The notes under the pieces were generated by a model, which did no database searches, was not told the origin of the DNA, and saw only the letters and a list, made by a program, of their open reading frames with translations. Shown here piece after piece: positions 1-9,777 of a stretch of 45,875 nucleotides of DNA; the first letter of the stretch is position 1; the number at the start of each line of letters is the position of its first letter. A program made the translations under genes and the position numbers. Origin of the DNA: an uncultured Prevotellaceae bacterium (GTDB lineage Bacteria > Bacteroidota > Bacteroidia > Bacteroidales > Bacteroidaceae); NCBI GenBank assembly GCA_900321835.1, contig ONXQ01000016.1, positions 1 to 45,875 on the forward strand, given 5' to 3'.

Positions 1-119
1 CGCAGGCGTCGGCGGCGAACGGTGCGGCGCAGGTCGCTGAGCGTGGCGCGGTTGATTTCGGCAACGAGATGCTGACGGTCGAGTGTCGCGGAAATCAGGG
101 TGTCGATGTTTTCATTCAT
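1..119 (-). CDS. partial CDS downstream of ECF sigma factor, possible anti-sigma-like protein
   Basis: The gene runs off the left edge of the window, so only about 39 N-terminal residues are visible, beginning MNENIDTLISATLDRQHLVA. The start ATG at 119-117 lies inside the end of the sigma-factor gene, whose stop is at 114-112, so the two overlap and are very probably co-translated. The visible part is a short polar helix followed by a strongly basic stretch (RRTVRRRRL). That would suit the cytoplasmic side of a membrane segment lying just outside the window. Small membrane-anchored proteins encoded directly after ECF sigma factors are often their regulators, so an anti-sigma role is a reasonable guess. 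It rests only on position and the basic stretch; no family was recognised. Confidence 0.6.
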   Translation of the reverse strand, partial: MNENIDTLISATLDRQHLVAEINRATLSDLRRTVRRRRL

Positions 120-645
120 GGGTCATGAGGGTTTTTAGACGTTCACGGATGCGATGCAGACGGACGAGGACATTGGCCTGCGTGAGACCAGTGTGCCGGG
201 CGATGTCGGCTGTCGTTTTCTTCTGATAATAGTGGAGGTCGAGGATCGTGCGGTCGAGTTCGGGCAGTTGGGCGATGGCTCGCTCCATCTGCTGGAGTTG
301 GGCTTCGCGTTCGGCCGAATAGCCAACATCGGGCGGCGCATCTGCCTCCTGCAAATCGTCGAACGAGACCGTGCGCCGTCGGCGTTCCTTGTCCAGCAGG
401 TTGAGCGCCGTGTGCATGGCGATGGTCACGAGCCACGGACCGAGTTGGCGTCCGCTCCACGTGTCGAGGCGGTCGTAGGCACGGATGAAAGTCTGCTGCA
501 CCACCTCGGCAGCCAGTTCGTCGCTACGCACAATCCCGATGGCTTTCGAGAAAATCATGCCGCCGTAGCGCTGCATGATTTGTCCGAAAGCGCGGGTATC
601 GCCGCTGCTGAGTATGTGTCTGACGAGGGCTAAGTCTTCCATCAT
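112..645 (-). CDS. RNA polymerase sigma-70 factor, ECF subfamily
   Basis: A 177-residue protein of normal ECF length. Sigma region 2 occupies about residues 10-90 (RYGGMIFSKAIGIV, then DELAAEVVQQTFIRAYDRL and a W-rich segment ending PWLVTIAMHTALNLLDKERR). Region 4 is about 120-175, with LPELDRTILDLHYYQ and the helix-turn-helix TTADIARHTGLTQANVLVRL. It directs core RNA polymerase to a small regulon, and its overlap with the next gene suggests control by that product. The start is either of two adjacent ATGs (645 or 642). There is no extra N- or C-terminal sensor domain. The target regulon cannot be told from the window. The 276-bp region upstream of it holds the first 22-bp repeat array, not an obvious autoregulated promoter. 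Confidence 0.93.
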   Translation of the reverse strand: MMEDLALVRHILSSGDTRAFGQIMQRYGGMIFSKAIGIVRSDELAAEVVQQTFIRAYDRLDTWSGRQLGPWLVTIAMHTALNLLDKERRRRTVSFDDLQEADAPPDVGYSAEREAQLQQMERAIAQLPELDRTILDLHYYQKKTTADIARHTGLTQANVLVRLHRIRERLKTLMTHE

Positions 646-732
646 TCGTGTCGGATTTCATCAGTAAGACAGACAAACCGCCGGATTATTACAGGCGAAC
701 AGGGAAAAAATCTGCGGTGCGTACCAAAATAT

Positions 733-864
733 CTACCGGCGAAGTGGTACAACTGTACCAACGCAGTGGTACAAAAATTCCAACGCAGTGGAACTTCAGT
801 TCCACCGCAGTGGAACAAAACATGCACCGCAGTTCGTCCGACGGCGTTCTGCGGTGCATGTTTC
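733..864. repeat. array 1 of the 22-bp hairpin repeat (6 units)
   Basis: Six consecutive 22-bp units with the core GTGG (or its equivalent) at 744, 766, 788, 810, 832 and 854. Unit 2 (755-776) is the type form: GTACCA, loop ACGCAG, TGGTAC, linker AAAA. Units 3 and 4 have changed both arms together to TTCCA/TGGAA. The left half of unit 5 (821-832, CATGCACCGCAG) is perfectly complementary to the right half of unit 6 (849-860, CTGCGGTGCATG), making a 12-bp stem. The array fills most of the 276-bp space between the DHHW gene that ends at 922 and the sigma factor that starts at 645. I see no gene or clear promoter in the rest of that gap. Confidence 0.9.
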
Positions 865-921
865 ATCATAGGTAACGGGAAGCATCTGCTGGGTGCTGCA
901 TGGCATGGAACAGGCTCTGAA

Positions 922-2412
922 TCAATTGCTTGACAGGCTGTCCGTGGCATTGTCGGCGGCAGTGGGTTCTGGGGGTTCGGCTGCATCGTCGGCCGATTCA
1001 GTCGGCGCGACAGGAGTGTCCGCATTGTCCTTCGGCTTCGGCTCCTGGGCAGAACGGCTGGGCGGTGTCCACTGCTGGTGGAGGAAGCGACGGTAGGCAC
1101 TGCAGGTGGCTGCGCTGTAGGCCGAGAAGATGTTGTTGGCAAAGAGGATGTCGGTGATGTGGTTGTCGCGGACGTATGCCACCATGTCCTTCGTGAAGTA
1201 GCGTGCATCGACCACGTGGACTTCCTCGAACGAGTAGAAGAGATAGCCGGGCAGCATGTTGCCGAAACTGTCCTTGAGAATGAGCACACGGCGGTGGTTG
1301 TGGGTACTGGTTCGCACCTGCGTGATTTTGGCATCGCCGCCCATCATCGTGCAGTAGGCTCCGCCGTTGCCGTCCTTGTAGTGGAAGAAGAACTGCGAAC
1401 GGAAGGGCCGTCCCTCGCCCGTCACCTGATAGTGGTCGTTGATGGTGTAATTGATGTAGGTTGTTTCGTAGTCAACCTCGGTCGGGACATAATAGACGAA
1501 GTCCTCGGGCGCGTTTTTGACGGCGATGTCGTGGCTGTAGCCGTACATCGAACCCACGTAGCCGTGGACGACGTGCTGCTCGTAGTGCGAAAGGTCCTTG
1601 AAGGGCACGCCGGCTGTCTTCGCAAAGGCGAGCGCCGCATAGTAGCCGCCGAGGGGCGACCAGTGGTGGTCGGTGCGCAGGTAGATGTCCTCGCCTCGAT
1701 GGCGCTTGAGCGGCGTGTAGATATCGACAGGCTTCACGCCTCCTTCCAGACAGGAGAAGATGTGGTCGGTCACTGCGAGTTGCGACTTGGAGAGGTGCTT
1801 CACCTTTTCGGGACAATAAAATTCGATGGCCGTCGGTATGACCATGCAATACACCTGAACCGCATCGCCGAAGGTCTGCTGGTAGAGATTGGCCACGTCG
1901 GCATAGCCCTTGCCTCCTGCCGGCGTTCCGCCGAAAGCCATGAGGGCACGCACGTTGTCGCCCGAACCGATGACCACGATGCCGGCGTGTGCAATCTTGG
2001 CATTTTCCTCAAGGGTGAAGTCGGCATCGTTGATGTTGTCCTCGGGATATTCGTTGGCCGGGTCGGCATTGTCGGCCGCTTGTCCTGCATTGTCGGAGGG
2101 TCCGCTGCCGGCCGACGGTTCGGCTGCATGGAAACGGACATTGTCGTCCGATAGGGAAACGCCGAGCCAGTCGGTGAACAGCATGGAGAGTGTCATGAAC
2201 TGGTCGCGGAAAGGCTCGCTGTCGCTGAACCATGCGGACACCTCGCTCGTGAACGCTCCGCTCCACAGGCGTTGCCAACTGAAGTCGGGAAACGTGGCCA
2301 GTTCGCGCTTTTCCAATTCAGAAATGCGTGTACGCGGAAAAGTGTCGAACACGATGACAAAGCCTACAAAAACCAGGGCCAGAAGGATGACATAAATGAG
2401 ATTTCGTTTCAT
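922..2412 (-). CDS. DHHW / AlgJ-AlgX-like SGNH-type protein (second copy), polysaccharide O-acetylation
   Basis: A 496-residue protein with an N-terminal membrane anchor (MKRNLIYVILLALVFVGFVI), so the catalytic part is periplasmic. It has the hallmark motif RTDHHWSPLGGYYAA and the serine block RVLILKDSFGNMLPGY, the arrangement expected of AlgJ/AlgX-like acetyltransferases. Those proteins take acetyl groups passed across the membrane by an MBOAT partner. The start ATG at 2412 overlaps the stop of the upstream paralogue by 4 bp (ATGA), which fixes the start and implies translational coupling; the longer frame to 2550 only shadows that gene. Oddities are an acidic Ala/Asn/Asp-rich insertion near residues 95-130 and a similar tail of about 45 residues at the C-terminus. 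The paralogue at 2409-3416 lacks both. Target polymer unknown. Confidence 0.88.
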   Translation of the reverse strand: MKRNLIYVILLALVFVGFVIVFDTFPRTRISELEKRELATFPDFSWQRLWSGAFTSEVSAWFSDSEPFRDQFMTLSMLFTDWLGVSLSDDNVRFHAAEPSAGSGPSDNAGQAADNADPANEYPEDNINDADFTLEENAKIAHAGIVVIGSGDNVRALMAFGGTPAGGKGYADVANLYQQTFGDAVQVYCMVIPTAIEFYCPEKVKHLSKSQLAVTDHIFSCLEGGVKPVDIYTPLKRHRGEDIYLRTDHHWSPLGGYYAALAFAKTAGVPFKDLSHYEQHVVHGYVGSMYGYSHDIAVKNAPEDFVYYVPTEVDYETTYINYTINDHYQVTGEGRPFRSQFFFHYKDGNGGAYCTMMGGDAKITQVRTSTHNHRRVLILKDSFGNMLPGYLFYSFEEVHVVDARYFTKDMVAYVRDNHITDILFANNIFSAYSAATCSAYRRFLHQQWTPPSRSAQEPKPKDNADTPVAPTESADDAAEPPEPTAADNATDSLSSN

Positions 2413-3416
2413 CGTTGCTGAATGAGATAGGTTTGGTACATGCTCGCCGTGGCAGGCGCATAAGCATGTGAAATGTTGTTGGCAAAAAGGATGTCGGTGA
2501 TGCTGTGCGCCGTGGCAAAGTCTATGATGTTCTGCGTGAAGTAACGGCAATCGACCACACAGATTTCTTCAAACGAATGGAAGAGATAGCCGGGCAGCGC
2601 ATTGCCGAAACTGTCTTTCAGAATGAGCAGACGACGGCCGTTGTGGGTCGATGTCTGCACCGTCGTCACACAGTCGTCGCCATGCATGAAACACAGATAG
2701 GCACTGCTGCTGCCGTCGGGATAGTCATAGAAAAACGGCCCTTCCTGTTCGTCCGACTCACTGACCACACTGCGGCGCCCACGACTCAGCGTATAGCGGA
2801 CATACGTGGTGCGGTACTCCACATCGCGCGGCGTGTAATAGACAAAGTCCTCGGGGGCATTGCGCACCGAGAGGTCGCGTGCAAACTTGGCCATCGTTCC
2901 GACATAATGGTGCACAACATGCGCATCGTATGCCGACAGGTCGGCAAAGGGCACACCGGCCGCTGCAGCAAACGTTCGGGCGGCATAGAAGGCACCGAGA
3001 GGCGCCCAGTGGTGGTCGGTGCGCGAATAGATAGGTTCGTTGGCGTGGGCCTGTAACGTGTCGAACAGTGAAACGGACACCACCGACTCGGAAAGATGGT
3101 CGTAGATTTGGCGTTCTGCCATCGGCTGATTCTGCGTCCACTGTTCCGCACTTTCCGGACAATAGAACGCCACAGCCGTGGGTATCACCATGCAGAAAAT
3201 GCGGGCATGGGGGAACGTGCGCTGGTAGGCATTCACAGCCTCGGCATAGTCAATGGCACGCTCATGGCTTTCGCTGAAGGGCGAAACCGCACGCAAAGAG
3301 TCGCCACGGCCGATGATCAGCATCCCCGAAGCCGTCTTGCGGACGGGAATTTCCTGGGCCACAGCCACGTTGAAGCCACACAACAGGGCCAATAGTAGTA
3401 AAGGGCGATGCATCAT
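2409..3416 (-). CDS. DHHW / AlgJ-AlgX-like SGNH-type protein (first copy)
   Basis: A 335-residue exported protein with a cleavable-looking signal peptide (MMHRPLLLLALLCGFNVAVA, then QE). It contains YSRTDHHWAPLGAFYAA near residue 140 and LLILKDSFGNALPGYLFHSF near residue 280. These are the Asp/His and Ser elements of the SGNH-like acetyltransferase fold. It is clearly paralogous to the next gene: both have the order MVIPTA..FYCPE, TDHHW, HVVHHYVG or HVVHGYVG, APEDFVYY, KDSFGN and DILFANNI. It lies 15 bp after the MBOAT gene and overlaps the second copy by 4 bp. A soluble copy (this one) and an anchored copy suggest division of labour in transferring acetyl groups to a cell-surface or secreted glycan. 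That division is inference; the family assignment is firm. Confidence 0.88.
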   Translation of the reverse strand: MMHRPLLLLALLCGFNVAVAQEIPVRKTASGMLIIGRGDSLRAVSPFSESHERAIDYAEAVNAYQRTFPHARIFCMVIPTAVAFYCPESAEQWTQNQPMAERQIYDHLSESVVSVSLFDTLQAHANEPIYSRTDHHWAPLGAFYAARTFAAAAGVPFADLSAYDAHVVHHYVGTMAKFARDLSVRNAPEDFVYYTPRDVEYRTTYVRYTLSRGRRSVVSESDEQEGPFFYDYPDGSSSAYLCFMHGDDCVTTVQTSTHNGRRLLILKDSFGNALPGYLFHSFEEICVVDCRYFTQNIIDFATAHSITDILFANNISHAYAPATASMYQTYLIQQR

Positions 3417-3431
3417 TTTCGGCTCTGCTGT

Positions 3432-4868
3432 TTAGAATCGAGTGTAGATAAAGGCATTGTTCGTTGCACCGACCAGCAGCGCCGTACTCAGCACAAGAAT
3501 CGCAACGCTGATGAGCGTCTTCACGGTCACCAGAGTGAACGACTTCATACGCCCTGCCGGACACTTCCGTTCAAACCACTGTGCCACCACACTGCGTATG
3601 GGCATACTGAACACAATCGCAGCCGCCCACAACCAGAAATGCCCCAGCAGCGCACTCTCGACCGAAAAGTCTGTGAAATCGCCTGCCAACCCAACATAGC
3701 GCTGGAAGAACTGCTGCATGGCGCCGAAGTCGTCGAAGTAGAAAATGCCCCACCCCGTCACGAACAGCAAAATGCTGTACACATGGAGAAATGGCGCAGG
3801 GATGTGCTGCTGAACCTTCAGCAGCGTGTATTTTTCAGCCATCACGATAATGCCGAAATATACACCCCAGAGGATGAAATTCCAACTGGCACCATGCCAC
3901 ATGCCCGTCAGGAACCACACGACGAGGATGTTCAGTGCCTGATGGCGCCGGTTGCCTCCCAGCGGAATGTAGAGATAGTCGCGGAAGAAACTGCCCAGCG
4001 AAATGTGCCAGCGGCGCCAGAACTCCGTGATGCTGCGCGAAATGTAGGGATGGTTGAAGTTCTCATTAAAGTGGAAACCCATGCAGCGCCCCATGCCGAT
4101 GGCCATGTCGCTATAGCCGGAGAAGTCGAAGTAAATCTGGAACGTAAAGGCCAGGATTCCCACCCATGCGCCAGCCGTCGACAGGTCGTCGAGACCTTGT
4201 TTCAGGAAACCGTCGGCAAGGGTCGAAAACTGATTGGCCAGAATCACCTTTTTGCCCAAACCGATGAGAAAACGGAACACACCTTCGGCTACATCATCCG
4301 TCGACACCCGCCGGTCATGGATTTCTTCGGCAATCGTGCCATAACGCACAATAGGTCCGGCAATGAGTTGAGGGAACATCGAAATGTAGAGGAGCAAGTT
4401 CCACAAATTATGTTGCACACGTGCCTCACGGCGATAGACATCTATCAAGTAACTGATGCTCTGGAACGTATAGAACGAGATGCCGATGGGCAGGGCAATC
4501 TTCGGCACAGGCACGTCAAGTCCGACACTGCACAATTGTTCTGCCAGAAAGCCTGCATACTTGAAGGTGCCCAGCACAGCCAAGTTGCCGATGAGCCCCA
4601 CGGCCAGAGCCAGTTTGCGGTGTCCGTCAGCCTTCGCTATCCACAATCCTGCCAGATAGTTCATGAGCACACAACCGAGCATCAGGAACACATACACGGG
4701 TTCGCCCCATGCATAGAAAACAAGCGAAAAGACAACAAGCACGCTGTTGCGGCAAACCAGCGATTTAGCGTCTCTGGTCAGCAGTTTGTCCACCCTTCCT
4801 GCAACAAAATAGCATAAGATGAAGGCCGGAATGAAGACAAAAAGGAAAAAAAGATCTGAAAATACCAC
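3432..4868 (-). CDS. MBOAT family O-acyltransferase (AlgI/DltB-like)
   Basis: A 478-residue polytopic membrane protein beginning MVFSDLFFLFVFIPAFIL, typical of AlgI-like MBOAT proteins. Diagnostic parts are PQLIAGPIVRYGTI (about residue 160), WRRWHISLGSFFRDYLYIPL (about 285) and WFLTGMWHGASWNFILWG (about 325). The last carries the invariant histidine of the family. MBOATs of this type move an acetyl or other acyl group from a cytoplasmic donor to the outer face of the inner membrane, where a periplasmic transferase takes it over. The two DHHW proteins encoded directly downstream are the natural acceptors, and the SGNH esterase upstream could act on the same polymer. No polysaccharide synthesis genes are present in the window, so the substrate is unknown. 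Confidence 0.95.
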   Translation of the reverse strand: MVFSDLFFLFVFIPAFILCYFVAGRVDKLLTRDAKSLVCRNSVLVVFSLVFYAWGEPVYVFLMLGCVLMNYLAGLWIAKADGHRKLALAVGLIGNLAVLGTFKYAGFLAEQLCSVGLDVPVPKIALPIGISFYTFQSISYLIDVYRREARVQHNLWNLLLYISMFPQLIAGPIVRYGTIAEEIHDRRVSTDDVAEGVFRFLIGLGKKVILANQFSTLADGFLKQGLDDLSTAGAWVGILAFTFQIYFDFSGYSDMAIGMGRCMGFHFNENFNHPYISRSITEFWRRWHISLGSFFRDYLYIPLGGNRRHQALNILVVWFLTGMWHGASWNFILWGVYFGIIVMAEKYTLLKVQQHIPAPFLHVYSILLFVTGWGIFYFDDFGAMQQFFQRYVGLAGDFTDFSVESALLGHFWLWAAAIVFSMPIRSVVAQWFERKCPAGRMKSFTLVTVKTLISVAILVLSTALLVGATNNAFIYTRF

Positions 4869-4889
4869 GAAAAAAAAAGAATTATGACA

Positions 4890-5588
4890 TCAGAGATGTG
4901 AATTGACAAAAGACGCCAAGCGTTTAGCGCCTGCAACATTGGTATGCACACCGTCGCGCGTATAAGTCGGCCGTCTGCGCTCCTGCGCAGCATCGATGAC
5001 ATCCGCGCCGCTGGCATTGATACAATCTACGCCCATGCGCAAGGCAACCGTTTCAATCATGTCGGCAGCCTCAAGCACCCGTTCGTCCGACACCTTTGTA
5101 TTCTGCATCGGCGTGATCAGCACAATGCGCGCATCAGGGAAAGACTCTTGAAGCAGCAGCACATCGTCGCACGCCACATGCTCCAGCGTGGAGAGAATGC
5201 CTGGTCGGAGCCACACATCATTCGTGCCGGCCATGATGAGGATGAGCGTCGGCACTGCCTGTTTACCGGCCTCCACCGCCTCCTGCAGACGGTAAATCTG
5301 GTTGGTGACGACATTGTTGTCGCTCAACACAGCCGTATTCTCCTCCGTGTCGCGCACCATCTTGTCGGTGTGTACCCACGTGGCACCGCTGCGCGCATAA
5401 CTGCGGCACGTCGTCGGCTGCAACATCTCGCGCACCCAGTAGTTCCAGCCACGGTTCACATCGCATTTGTCGCCACCAATCCATGTATTCGAGTCACCCA
5501 GAAACACCACATGCGATTGTTCCTGACCCATCACAAACACTGCCATCAGCACTGCTGACAGCAAGCAAATCAATCGTTGTCTTGTCAT
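4890..5588 (-). CDS. secreted SGNH/GDSL hydrolase
   Basis: A 232-residue protein with a signal peptide (MTRQRLICLLSAVLMAVFVM, then GQEQ). It carries the four SGNH blocks: FLGDSNTW (Ser, block I), YARSGATW (Gly, block II), IMAGTNDVW (Asn, block III) and TRDGVHTNVAGAKRLA (Asp and His, block V). Such enzymes are usually carbohydrate acetyl-esterases or lipases. As the first gene of the cassette with the MBOAT and DHHW genes (21-bp gap to the MBOAT) it probably removes or edits acetyl groups on the same glycan. The start ATG at 5588 is only 8 nt from a canonical -7 box, so the transcript may be nearly leaderless. The exact substrate cannot be read from the sequence. Confidence 0.92.
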   Translation of the reverse strand: MTRQRLICLLSAVLMAVFVMGQEQSHVVFLGDSNTWIGGDKCDVNRGWNYWVREMLQPTTCRSYARSGATWVHTDKMVRDTEENTAVLSDNNVVTNQIYRLQEAVEAGKQAVPTLILIMAGTNDVWLRPGILSTLEHVACDDVLLLQESFPDARIVLITPMQNTKVSDERVLEAADMIETVALRMGVDCINASGADVIDAAQERRRPTYTRDGVHTNVAGAKRLASFVNSHL

Positions 5589-5596
5589 ATTGACTA

Positions 5597-5627
5597 CAAA
5601 GGTACGGATAAGTGAGCGAAAAACAAA
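5597..5627 (-). promoter_or_regulatory. Bacteroidota-type promoter of the O-acetylation cassette
   Basis: On the minus strand the -7 box TACCTTTG (5604-5597) is preceded by TTTG (5627-5624) with a 19-bp spacer, a textbook match to the Bacteroides housekeeping consensus. Only 8 nt separate the -7 box from the ATG of the SGNH hydrolase, so transcription probably starts within a few bases of the start codon. Confidence 0.82.
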
Positions 5628-5637
5628 ATTATTCCCC

Positions 5638-5679
5638 GCAAAAAAACAAGCGCCCGGACTTTACGTGCCCAGGCGCTTG
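5638..5679 (-). terminator. rho-independent terminator of nagB
   Basis: Arms CAAGCGCC (5647-5654) and GGCGCTTG (5672-5679) form a perfect 8-bp GC-rich stem. Read on the minus strand it is followed by a run of T (the A-run ending at 5646). It lies 38 bp beyond the nagB stop, separating that gene from the O-acetylation cassette. Confidence 0.88.
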
Positions 5680-5716
5680 CTCGGTTGTATGACAATATGG
5701 GGATGAGAGGATGGAC

Positions 5717-6538
5717 TTATTTGTCAGCCTTCTTCTCGTCCTCAATCATCTTGATCATCTGTTCCTTGTCGATGAAATACTTGTAGGTAGCCACCTTGAG
5801 TTCGGCACAGGCTGCTTCGTCGCAGACGAGAATGCCGAAGCGGTGGGTCTGCAGAGCACTGATGGTCCATTCCTGGCAGACAGGGCCTTCGATGGCTGCA
5901 CGCAGGGCACGAGCCTTAGCATGACCGTTGCAGAGGATAAGGACTTCGCGGGCTGCCATCACGGTGCCGACACCGACGGTCAGTGCCTGCTTGGGCACCT
6001 GCTCAACATCGTTGTCGAAGAAACGGCTGTTGGCAATACGTGTGTCCATCGTCAGGGTCTTCATACGTGTCTTCGAGGACAGCGACGAGAAGGGTTCGTT
6101 GAAGGCGATGTGTCCGTCGGGACCGATGCCGCCGATGAAGAGGTCGATGCCGCCGGCTTCCTCAATCATCTCTTCATAGTGAGCACACTCGGCCTTGAGG
6201 TCAGGAGCGTTGCCATTGAGGATGTGGATGTTCTCGCGCGGAATGTCAATGTAGTTGAAGAAGTTGGTGAACATAAACGAGTGGTACGACTCGGGGTGAG
6301 ACTCGGGCAGTCCGACATACTCGTCCATGTTGAACGTGATGACATACTTGAAACTTACACGGCCTTCGCGCTGTGCCTCAATGAGGGCGCGATACATGCC
6401 GATGGGCGACGAACCTGTGGGCAGGCCGAGCACGAACGGTTTCTCTGCTGTGGGATGGAAAGCGTTGATCTTGTTGATAACATATTCTGCAGCCCACTGC
6501 GACATCTGCAGATAGTTCTTTTCTATAATAACTCTCAT
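5717..6538 (-). CDS. nagB: glucosamine-6-phosphate deaminase
   Basis: A 273-residue cytoplasmic enzyme that converts glucosamine-6-phosphate to fructose-6-phosphate and ammonia, linking amino-sugar use to glycolysis. Family motifs are [16 protein letters not shown] (phosphate binding, about 37-52), [20 protein letters not shown] (catalytic Asp, about 69-88), [14 protein letters not shown] (about 135-148, with the active-site Asp-His) and [18 protein letters not shown] (about 185). Length is normal and the frame is intact. It is followed by a clear terminator and sits 160 bp after valS, so it is probably transcribed alone. No other amino-sugar genes (nagA, transporter) are nearby. The N-terminus MRVIIEKNY is the standard start for the family. 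Confidence 0.96.
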   Translation of the reverse strand: MRVIIEKNYLQMSQWAAEYVINKINAFHPTAEKPFVLGLPTGSSPIGMYRALIEAQREGRVSFKYVITFNMDEYVGLPESHPESYHSFMFTNFFNYIDIPRENIHILNGNAPDLKAECAHYEEMIEEAGGIDLFIGGIGPDGHIAFNEPFSSLSSKTRMKTLTMDTRIANSRFFDNDVEQVPKQALTVGVGTVMAAREVLILCNGHAKARALRAAIEGPVCQEWTISALQTHRFGILVCDEAACAELKVATYKYFIDKEQMIKMIEDEKKADK

Positions 6539-6571
6539 GGTTTTCTTTGAATTTAATAAATGAATAATAAT

Positions 6572-6619
6572 GGATAATTTAACTCTGAATGGAAACTATC
6601 GCATCAGGGGAAATTATCC
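6572..6619. promoter_or_regulatory. 9-bp inverted repeat upstream of nagB
   Basis: GGATAATTT (6572-6580) and AAATTATCC (6611-6619) are perfect inverted repeats separated by 30 nt, in the 160-bp gap between the valS stop and the nagB start. The spacing suits two half-operators better than a stable RNA hairpin. Function is unknown. No convincing TAnnTTTG promoter box was found for nagB. Confidence 0.4.
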
Positions 6620-6698
6620 GACGCAAGCCAGCGGCGAAAGTTCAAGCGGGCTTCTCGTCGTTCGTTATTGTGCAACAATCGTTTGAATTCTCTCATCT

Positions 6699-9398
<2,700 letters not shown>

Positions 9399-9443
9399 CA
9401 TGAAAATCTTTTTATCGGCCTTGAGATGAGTGGCCAAAGGGCT

Positions 9444-9471
9444 CTTGACCCTCAGCCCTTGACTCTCGGCT
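9444..9471 (-). repeat. 14-bp tandem repeat in the valS leader
   Basis: Minus-strand units AGCCGAGAGTCAAG (9471-9458) and GGCTGAGGGTCAAG (9457-9444) are direct repeats, 11 of 14 positions identical, followed by the start of a third (AGCC). They lie between the likely valS promoter and its start codon. The same unit (AGCCGAGAGTCGAG) recurs at 29387-29400 upstream of nudC, so this is a dispersed family. AAGGGCT (9437-9443) and AGCCCTT (9454-9460) also form a 7-bp hairpin here. Confidence 0.7.
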
Positions 9472-9509
9472 CATGTGACTTTATGGTTTCGAATAATCAG
9501 AAAAACATG

Positions 9510-9517
9510 CAAAGTTA
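9510..9517 (-). promoter_or_regulatory. probable -7 box for valS
   Basis: TAACTTTG on the minus strand (9517-9510) fits the Bacteroidota -7 consensus TAnnTTTG. No clear TTTG is found 19-20 bp upstream, only T-rich sequence. The leader to the ATG would be about 105 nt. Confidence 0.6.
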
Positions 9518-9566
9518 TAAAAAAAATGAAAAAACTTTTTATGCTTAGGCACAAAAATATCACATC

Positions 9567-9597
9567 TTTTGCCAAACTAATACATTTTTAGGCAAAA
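9567..9597. promoter_or_regulatory. inverted repeat TTTTGCC/GGCAAAA upstream of valS
   Basis: TTTTGCC (9567-9573) and GGCAAAA (9591-9597) are perfect inverted repeats 17 nt apart, about 50-80 bp upstream of the valS -7 box. A related sequence (CTTAGGCACAAAAA) starts at 9544. The same TTTAGGCAAAA core occurs at 33983-33993 upstream of another promoter. The remainder of the 379-bp valS-rlmH gap holds the second 22-bp array. Confidence 0.4.
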
Positions 9598-9656
9598 TCA
9601 AGGCTGTCGGACGCCAATCAGAAGGTCAAAACAGGTGAAAACGCACACTGACGTTC

Positions 9657-9744
9657 GTACCAGCGCAGTGGTACAAGTGTACCGGCACAGTGGTACAAAA
9701 GTTTCAGCGCATTGGTACAACTGTACCAACGCAGTGGTACAAAA
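9657..9744. repeat. array 2 of the 22-bp hairpin repeat (4 units)
   Basis: Four units starting at 9657, 9679, 9701 and 9723, exactly 22 bp apart. Units 1 and 4 have perfect GTACCA/TGGTAC arms with loops GCGCAG and ACGCAG. Unit 2 is GTACCG..TGGTAC and unit 3 TTTCA..TTGGTAC. A decayed fifth unit may follow to about 9766. The array begins 34 bp beyond the rlmH stop, upstream of valS. Confidence 0.9.
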
Positions 9745-9777
9745 ATTGGTACACGCTTTGTCACACACGGCTGTGGG

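Noticed and set aside
733-864. 22-bp arrays as a CRISPR
   Set aside because: The units adjoin with a 4-nt linker and no unique spacers, units are only 22 bp, and no cas genes are present.
3408-4817. 469-codon plus-strand frame opposite the MBOAT gene
   Set aside because: Antisense shadow: the minus-strand frame has clear MBOAT motifs, and this one is His/Gln/Glu-rich without hydrophobic structure.
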